Shown piece after piece: positions 56,700-64,000 of a stretch of DNA of 64,000 nucleotides. How positions within the stretch are numbered: the stretch's first letter is position 1; every line of letters starts with the position of its first letter. The position numbers and the translations under genes are program-made. The notes below the pieces were generated by a model. That model saw only the letters and a program-made list of their open reading frames with translations, was not told where the DNA came from and did not search any database. Source of the stretch: Epiperipatus broadwayi (Eukaryota; Onychophora; Udeonychophora; Euonychophora; Peripatidae); contig JAQFVV010000030.1 in NCBI GenBank assembly GCA_028023455.1, forward strand, positions 3,614,501 to 3,678,500, in the 5' to 3' direction.

Positions 56700-59300
56700 T
56701 AATTTATGAGTAAAAAAAATTTGTAAAAAACTACAGGAAATTCTTTACAAGATAATATAAAGAATGCATGACTTTTTTCTTCAATTTTTAAAAATTTGAC
56801 TAAGAAGAAAAAATAATGATTTGCACTGATGTAAAATAAGTTAAATCTGAATGCATCTTGAAATTATCTGTTTTTAAAAGCATCTTTATTTTTTATAAAA
56901 AAAATCTCTCATTCAACTTGAAGAATAAAATAATTTAAAAAAAAAATAAGAAATGAAAAAATGAGACTTAATCTTGCAGTCTCTTTAAAACATTAATTAT
57001 ATTTTAATTTTAAAATTAGTGCGATAAAAATAGGATTGTTACATTTTTAATAATGTAAGAAAAATGTCAATTTCACTCTTTTAATATTGTAACAAATCTA
57101 TGATTTGACAGTGATAAAAGAGATAAAATAACAATTTAAAAACAGTAGCCCAAATATTTTTGTGATATTGATTTTAAGATCAAAGTAATTAAATGGTTGA
57201 CATAAGAAATTGATATATACATGAATAATGAATTAACATTTTACAGAGTATAATTTTAAAATCAGAGTAACAATCTAAAATTTGAAAAAATGACTTTGAT
57301 GTGAATTATTGGCATAACATTTTATTGTAATAACTTCTATTTAGAGTAAAATTTTATAAATAAAGAAAATAAATCTCTTATTGAAGTTTTCTTTAATTTA
57401 TAAGCAGGGGATTTGCTTGTTTAGTCTAAAATAAGATTTAGTCAATGTTGACATTTTCTTTCCAGGATTTTTATTCATCTCATCCCATTGATTTAATTTG
57501 TAACAAGAGCTTATTTAATCAGGAAGTGTCACAAAGTAATATAACAAATTTATATCATTTCTGTAAAAAAGGAGGAGGGAAATGTTTTTGATTTGCTATT
57601 AAAAGTAATATTGCACTTGAGTTTTAAAAAATATAGATAAATATTAATTAAATATTTTTAGATATTAAGACTTTTTATGTGTCCAGGTAAAATCTGAGGT
57701 AGAAATAAAATCAAAAAAATTTACCACAAAGAAAACAAAATGTTTTTGAAAAATTATATGATTATTTTGTGTATATTCTAATTTATTATTCATCTTTTAC
57801 CTGTGCAATTTTGAACAGCTTAGGTAGCTAATTTGATAATTATTTTTGTTTTTTATTTTAAAAAAAAAAAATATTAAAAAGAAAATTAAAAATATATTGT
57901 AATCTTAAAAATAATTTATCATTTTTACAAATAAAGAAAAAAATTTAATAAAAAATAAATAAAACAAAAAAAAACTCATTTTAGCCTTCAGGCTAAAAAT
58001 TAGATTTTAATGGAAAAAAAATTCTCCATTAAATTTTTATCAAGAAGTCAAATTTCAGTAAAAAAAAATATATTCAATATATAAAATTACTTTTTAAATT
58101 ATTAAAATTCCACATATAATTACAAAAAAACAGCAAAAAATAACAGACATTTTGGACTATGGGTGTTTTCTATTGTAGATACTTTCTGTTTGTCATTAGT
58201 AAATTTCAGTTGACCAATTTCCTTTTAAAAAATAAATATAGTCAAATAGAATTTAAATGTAAACATTATATACTTATGGAGAAATATTTAATCTTATAAA
58301 AATAAATTAATCCAAACAGATTTTAATTCTAATTTTTGTCATCAACTAAACAATAAAACCTTCAAATAAATATGGTTGCAGCACCAATGCTACTTTTTGG
58401 TATCATCAGTCCAAAGTTTAATGGTTAAAATTTATAAAAATTTAATTACCAGAACATTATTCAATAATGAGCAAGAAAATTATAATATATGTGTGAAATA
58501 ATAAATAAACGTACCTTAAATAGATGCAAATAAATCTCAAGGGTTGTCAATTCCAAGTTTTGTTTGACACTATAGTTGCCATCCTAACTTTAATAATTGA
58601 TTAATTACTAGGCAGCAATGACACATTCTTTCTTTGACATCTATCTTATAGCATTGATAACAATCGATACATATATGACAGACAGCCAACATATTAATAC
58701 TATAGTGATAATTGACTGATTATTATAGCATGATTATAGTCTATTCCAACAAGGTTAATTAGGGTAGAGTGAGAGATTCTTTTTGTTAAAAATCTTAATA
58801 AAGAAATCCAACATTGAAATATGTAATAAATAAATGTATATCTTGAATATTTCTGGAGAGCTGTTGGCTCTTAATAATCATATACTATATATTTTTACTA
58901 TGGTGTTTTTGTCAATTGTTTATATAGAATGGCAGCTATAATAAAATCTTTCACACAATGATTGAAGCTGATTGCTTTTCAGATTTCAATGCTAGACTTT
59001 TTAATTAAAGTTCTTAAAAACTTAATCACTGATTTTTGCCTTGATTAGCATATAATCACATTGGAATAGGCTATTTTATATCATGCAATGATAGCATTAA
59101 ATGCTTAATTTTTCGCATCAATTTAGTCACAAGCACAGTATTAATATAAGTTAGATAAGTGTCATATTTGAAAAAATCATTAGTAGTACTCCAAGACAGC
59201 TGATGGTGAAAATTATACCCAAAATGCATGTATACTGCAAAGCAATTTGTCAATTTTTCATGTAGTATGGTACCCACAGTGAAAATATATTTTTCATGAT
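56700..59300. other. Anonymous AT-rich spacer
   Basis: No gene or classified repeat was recognised. A small hairpin TTAGCCTTCAGGCTAAAAAT lies at about 57,982-58,002. Confidence 0.5.
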
Positions 59301-59318
59301 GATTGGAATTGACAGGTC

Positions 59319-59319
<1 letters not shown>

Positions 59320-59361
<42 letters not shown>

Positions 59362-59366
59362 AGGTT

Positions 59367-59408
<42 letters not shown>

Positions 59409-59421
59409 AACCTTCCAATAG
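59320..59421. repeat. AT microsatellite with inverted single-copy arms
   Basis: Two AT runs (59,323-59,357 and 59,370-59,403) are bounded by TATTGGAAGGTTACAATA at the centre-left and its complement TATTGTAACCTTCCAATA at 59,403-59,420. The whole can fold back. Confidence 0.85.
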
Positions 59422-59424
59422 GAC

Positions 59425-59925
59425 AATGACCCCTAGAAACCATAACAAGTCCCTAAATTAGTTTATTCTTTTATTCTATCTAGGTATAATTTTATACTCT
59501 TAATTATTTTTAAATTTGTTTAATTTATATCAGCAATCCTAGTAAACAAGATCACATACCCTTTAACATTATGTTCTTTAATATTTAATAATAAATAACT
59601 ATTGTTATCTAAATTGTGATTATAACTTATAACTCCAAATAATAACTAATCCATAATCTGTTTTACTATAAATAAACATGCATATCTCCATACTACTTTG
59701 AGTGGTCTAAAGTCTCTGTATTGCTTTTCTATGTTACTTCAAATGAATTAATCCCAAGTTCAAACTCTTTGACAACTAAATTAATCTTTATTTTTATTAG
59801 TTTAATAAATAAATATATTTTTTTGATAAAATTTAGAATTGTACACCCTAAAATTTATTTGCAATTTATTTTATGATGGGGCTGTACCAACAAACAGGGG
59901 CACAATATATATATGCATGTATACT
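59425..59925. other. Anonymous AT-rich spacer
   Basis: Nothing assignable was seen. Confidence 0.5.
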
Positions 59926-59929
59926 GAAT

Positions 59930-61650
59930 TTTTCTTAATATATATATACAAAGCAAACCACATAAATATCCAATGTTTCGACTATATTCTTTTATAGTTT
60001 TTATCAAGGAACAACTAAAAAATACATTAAAAAAACAATAAATGTAAATACAAATACTCCACAATAATTCAAATACATATAACAAATACAAATAACACTT
60101 ATCTTAAAACTCTTCTAACAAACAATTTTAAATTTCTATTACATTCGTTTTTCAATTACCTTTCTTAAAATAATCTCCTATAATTATTTAATTAAATCAA
60201 CCTATTATCCTCTTTTTTTTCAATTAACAACCTATTCATTACAGGTTTCATTTCATTAATATAAATTCCTTTTTATATAATTCTTTTATAATATGATGTG
60301 GTATATTCCAAAGGTTCTACTTTAAAATCTTTATGTTTAAATTTAGTCATATGACCATAAACTGCAGAATCGTGTTGCCAATTTATTCTTTGTAATTCCA
60401 ACATATGACATTTCTTTATTATCTTTAAAATAATCTAAACGTTTTATAATATAAAACGAATTCATAACTTTTAAATTATTATAATCATTATCATTATTAT
60501 TTAACAAATTTAAACATTTTTTCTTTTTATAAACAGGAAGTATTATTTATTAATCACATTAAATAATTTTCTAATTTTAATAAACAATCCTTTTGAAACA
60601 TTGAAGCCAACCTAAATTATCCTCCTCCTCCTCCTACTACTACTACTACTGCTACTGCTGCTGCTGCTACTGCTGCTGCTACTATTACTACTACTACTAC
60701 TACTATTATTATTATTATTATTATTTAATCTTATCTTATTATTTATGTTTTAAATATTTTTATTACAAAACTACTCCTTAATAACATCCCTAAAATAATC
60801 TTTTATAAAACCATATTTTATCATATTAATTTCAATTTTTAATAAATATTCATTTGAACATAATTTAATTGCCCCATGAATTCTATTATTAATAACATTT
60901 ATTTTACAATTATTATCAATATCTGAAAACCAATTATTTAATAGACCATAAAATGCTTTTTTTCTATAAACGGAAGTTTCTATTACTACCCTATTATTAT
61001 TATTACTTTTTTTTAACATCCATGTATTTAATAATATTAACATTTCCTTTTTCCATAGTGAATTTAATTTTATTTTCTTTACTATTAACATATTTCAAAA
61101 AACTATCTGCTTTTTTTATTTCCATCAAACACCAAAAAATAATCATCCATGGTCTATTATTATTACAAACAAAATATTCTTTTTCAAAATTATACATTTA
61201 GAACTCTGCGAAAAATCCACTTATACTATTTCCCATACTTAAATCTCTTTTTGGTTATAAAAACTACTTCCATATTTAAAAATAATATCCTTACAACAAA
61301 TGACCAAAATTTCTTATAATTTAAAACTATTTTTCATTTCATTTCCATATTTTTTTTCTATAATTCCATAATCTTATTAATAGCGGCTTCTGGATTAATA
61401 TTAGTGTACATACTAACTATATCTAATTTAACAAAGTGCATATTTTTTAAAATCTTTATTTTCCAAAAATTTATTTAATTTATTAACAAACTGTCTAGAA
61501 TTATTAACATGTTTTCAGCATATAACATTTTATATCTTTTACAACCCTTTCTATAAATCCATTTTGAAATATTTTCATAATAATATCGTCATATGAGTAA
61601 ATTTAACTTAAAGATTTTAAAATCGAATCTTTGGAATGTATTAGATCGTA
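59930..61650 (-). pseudogene. Decayed Penelope-like element
   Basis: On the minus strand, readable blocks occur in the Penelope order. VKLDIVSMYTNINPEAAI (about 61,430-61,375) is the RT motif A region (family: DV-SLFTNIP). TMDDYFLVFDGN (about 61,155-61,120) is the YVDD position, with Met for Val. IKFTMEKGNVNIIKYMDV follows, then ETSVYRKKAFYGLLNNWFS in the frame 61,091-60,771. A GIY-YIG remnant with YVGITKNKLATR lies near 60,400 and the C-terminal MKPVMNRLLIEKK near 60,240. The 3' region near 60,010 has a hairpin (ACTAT...ATAGT) followed by CGAAAC, as in other Penelope-like ends. It is AT-biased with many stops, and more diverged from the other two Penelope lineages than they are from each other. 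Confidence 0.78.
60619..60724. repeat. Triplet microsatellite
   Basis: CTC, CTA, CTG and finally TTA triplets grade into one another over about 105 bases. It sits inside the Penelope-like relic, between RT and nuclease remnants. Confidence 0.95.
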
Positions 61651-61750
61651 TTATAAAAGAATTATAAAAAAAGACATTTATATTATTAAAATGAAACCTG
61701 TGATGAATAGGTTGTTAATTGAAAAGAAGAGGTTAATAGATCTATTTAAT
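61640..61750 (+). repeat. Inverted copy of the Penelope-like nuclease C-terminus
   Basis: GTATTATAAAAGAATTATAA and ATGAAACCTGTGATGAATAG repeat, on the opposite strand, the sequence at 60,190-60,300. The two encode the same MKPVMNRLLIEKK peptide. So the 60-61 kb relic is bounded by an inverted partial copy of its own 3' coding end. Confidence 0.75.
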
Positions 61751-61759
61751 TAAATGCCT

Positions 61760-64000
61760 AGTCAGAATGATTTGGAGTTAGCCACCCATAAGATTACAAT
61801 CATTTTTGTGTTTTTGGGTAACTGATTGGTTGCTGGCTTACCACACTGTTACATTATAACAGTCAGGGTGAAAGAGAGTCTTGCCGTATCTGCCATACAA
61901 GAGCGCCACTAGGCTATTCAAACCTGGAAAATTTATATAGTAGGCAGATATTTAAGTTAAGATCCAATTTTATTTTATTATAAACTATTAGCCCCAGTCA
62001 CTATCTCACAGAGCAGCAGAGATAATATATTTTTCATTTTAAAGAAATAAAAATAATAAAAAAATAAGAATAAGCCACTGCCAGATTAACAATATGCAGA
62101 AACATTTATTTTGCACATATATAAAATTTAGAATGATTTTAGTATAATGTTTACTTTATAATTTGATTTACATTTTAACTTTTGATTTTATAAGTTCACA
62201 CAGATGAATTTATTAATATTTTATTAGAGTGTTGAGCATGGATAGACTACATAGATTGCACTTGAAAAAGAAAAATTCTATGTCCCTTATTTAACCCTAG
62301 GCCAAACGTTCACAGTCAAACTAATGCCAATCTATCTGATATATTGATGTATTTATAATGCAGCATGAATATGACAGCACAATGCTGTACTATCAGAAAT
62401 ATACATCTGAACAGCATGGTTATCGAGAAGAAATGTCTCTCATCCAGTACAGGAATACTTCATCTGTCTGGCGAGAAAAACAATAAAAAAAGAAAACTCC
62501 ATAGGAAGGAATTGCAATTCTTTTTGCCATCTTAATATCCCATTCCATAGGCTAAAGGGGTGATCCAGGGAGCAGGGAATACTGTCTGCTTCCAATGGTC
62601 AGTAAGAAATGTGACTTATTTTGCCCAAGTGTGGTGTATAATGTGATCCTGCTCATAGCGAATTTTATGCCACGTTTACTAATTACACTGATACATCCAA
62701 CCCATTAACTCAATTTACCTGTGAAACAAATAACCTAAGATCAACCCTCCCTTTAATTAAACTAACATAACTTTACGATCTATGCAGCTGTCCACACCCA
62801 ACTTAAATTTAACATTTATTAAAAGTTTAGCTTAACAGAAAAAAATCATAATAAGCACTTAAAAGAATGGAAAAAATAAATTAGTGGAAATGATTTTTAA
62901 AAAATGCATTCATTAAAAATAATTATTAATAAATGATTTAGTTTGGTCAGATAGGAATTTCTATTTCTGTTTAAATGTTGGAAATATTTATATTTATGGT
63001 TCATTTTAAAAGTTATGTTTAGCTGGTTATTAAAAGCTTGTTAAATATTGACAAAAGTTCTTAATTACTTTTTAAAATTATATAGTTCATAATTTACAGT
63101 AGAGGAGCTCCCAGTTCCTTGTGCCAGTTCCTGCGAAGCCTTTATTAGTCATACTTTCATGGAAGACCAGTCTGTTGTTCATACCATAGTTATCAATTGA
63201 GAGGCTGTCTTACCTGGTTCAATCCTGATACTATTTTGTTGTAGGACCCATGTGATTCAGTTTACAATAGTGCCATTCATAATTCAACAGTCACTTCATT
63301 TGAAATAAGTAAGAGGGTGAAAAGTGCATCTTTTCACCCTCCTCAAAAATCAAGCTGGAACTGTTCTTAATTTGAATTTTCTCTTTTTATATTCCTCCTT
63401 TAGATTCCCTGAGCATGGTTTCCTGTTCCAGTGTTTTTCATTAGGGTCTGAGTGTTGGCAGCCCTTCCACAAGCTGGTAATGCAAAATTTTTATATCTCT
63501 TATCTGACCTTTTAATTATTTAAGTTGCTTTAAAACAATCATTTAATTAATACAACAATCGTTTTCATTTTCTAAGATTAAACATGATAGAAATTAACAT
63601 TTATTTCTATTTTCAAAAATATCAATCTTTACTTTTGTTACAAAAAAATACTTTCAAATACTTTTTTTTAAAAATAGTTTTAAAGTTTTCCATCTGTGTG
63701 ATATATACATGTTAACATAACTCTTTTAATTTTTGGCTTTTAGTTTTTAATAAAATCAATTTTTATTTACGATCTTGTTTTTATTTTAATTTTAAAATAA
63801 TGTAACAGCATATGTATACCATTACAATGTATAAATTATGTGTCATGTCAATTTAAAGTACATTATGGTTTTTTAGTTTTCTTTACTATGCCAATACTAA
63901 AAAGTTAAAAATAAAAAAAATAATTTTTTGTAGATATTAAATGCTTTTATCTATTGTGCACTAAAAAGAAAAAAAAATAATTGCTCTTTAACCACGATTG
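61760..64000. other. Anonymous region
   Basis: Patches at 61,800-61,930, 62,280-62,660 and 63,100-63,480 are less AT-rich. The first contains CAGTCAGGGTGAAAGAGAG and AAGAGCGCCACTAGG; no partner repeat was found. The 63-codon frame at 63,324-63,515 shows no recognised motif. Confidence 0.4.

Noticed and set aside
59320-59421. CRISPR-like or regulatory palindrome
   Set aside because: It is an AT microsatellite with one inverted 18-base block. No repeat-spacer pattern exists anywhere in the window, and the context is eukaryotic.
1-64000. A bacterial or organellar origin
   Set aside because: Retrotransposons with poly(A), tRNA SINEs, LTRs and long non-coding AT-rich DNA show a nuclear animal genome.

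Overview
This is a very AT-rich animal window. It has no intact protein-coding gene that I can recognise and is dominated by transposable-element fossils. The mixture points to an invertebrate metazoan with a large, repeat-laden genome: Penelope-like elements with GIY-YIG nucleases, arthropod/lophotrochozoan-type LINEs, a Ty3/gypsy LTR element, tRNA-derived SINEs, fold-back elements, and (AT)n and triplet microsatellites. I cannot name the species. The only plausible host coding sequence is a 122-bp candidate exon on the minus strand near 10.2 kb.

Layout. 1-13 kb is mostly anonymous AT-rich DNA carrying small repeats: a short element with a candidate hammerhead ribozyme at 3.3 kb, tRNA-derived SINEs at 5.3, 8.1 and 12.9-13.2 kb, and diverged duplications at 10.3-12.3 kb. 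13.3-17.3 kb holds a LINE reverse-transcriptase relic, fold-back repeats, another SINE and a second SINE-like family. 18.8-21.7 kb is a LINE copy on the minus strand with its 5' region, all of ORF1 (zinc-knuckle protein, frameshifted) and only the first codons of ORF2, then poly(A). 22.8-23.4 kb is a near-perfect palindrome of about 550 bp. 23.9-36.3 kb contains Penelope-like fragments, including two head-to-head copies at 31.3-33.2 kb, more copies of the ribozyme-bearing repeat and a copy of a 5' module shared by three loci.

37,477-45,357 is a Ty3/gypsy element on the minus strand with two 685-bp LTRs (TG...CA) and a CATAC target-site duplication. It is decayed and is split between protease and reverse transcriptase by a nested composite LINE (40,929-43,490). 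45.4-53.9 kb is anonymous apart from SINEs, two inverted-repeat elements and a 93-bp AT tract. 55.1-56.7 kb is a second composite LINE joining the shared 5' module to a different LINE 3' end. 59.9-61.8 kb is a decayed Penelope-like element, and 61.8-64 kb is anonymous.

What ties the window together is modular assembly of retroelements: two SINE families with different tRNA heads but one tail, one LINE 5' module on three different bodies, a short repeat with a hammerhead fold and inverted ends, and repeated fold-back duplication of element ends.
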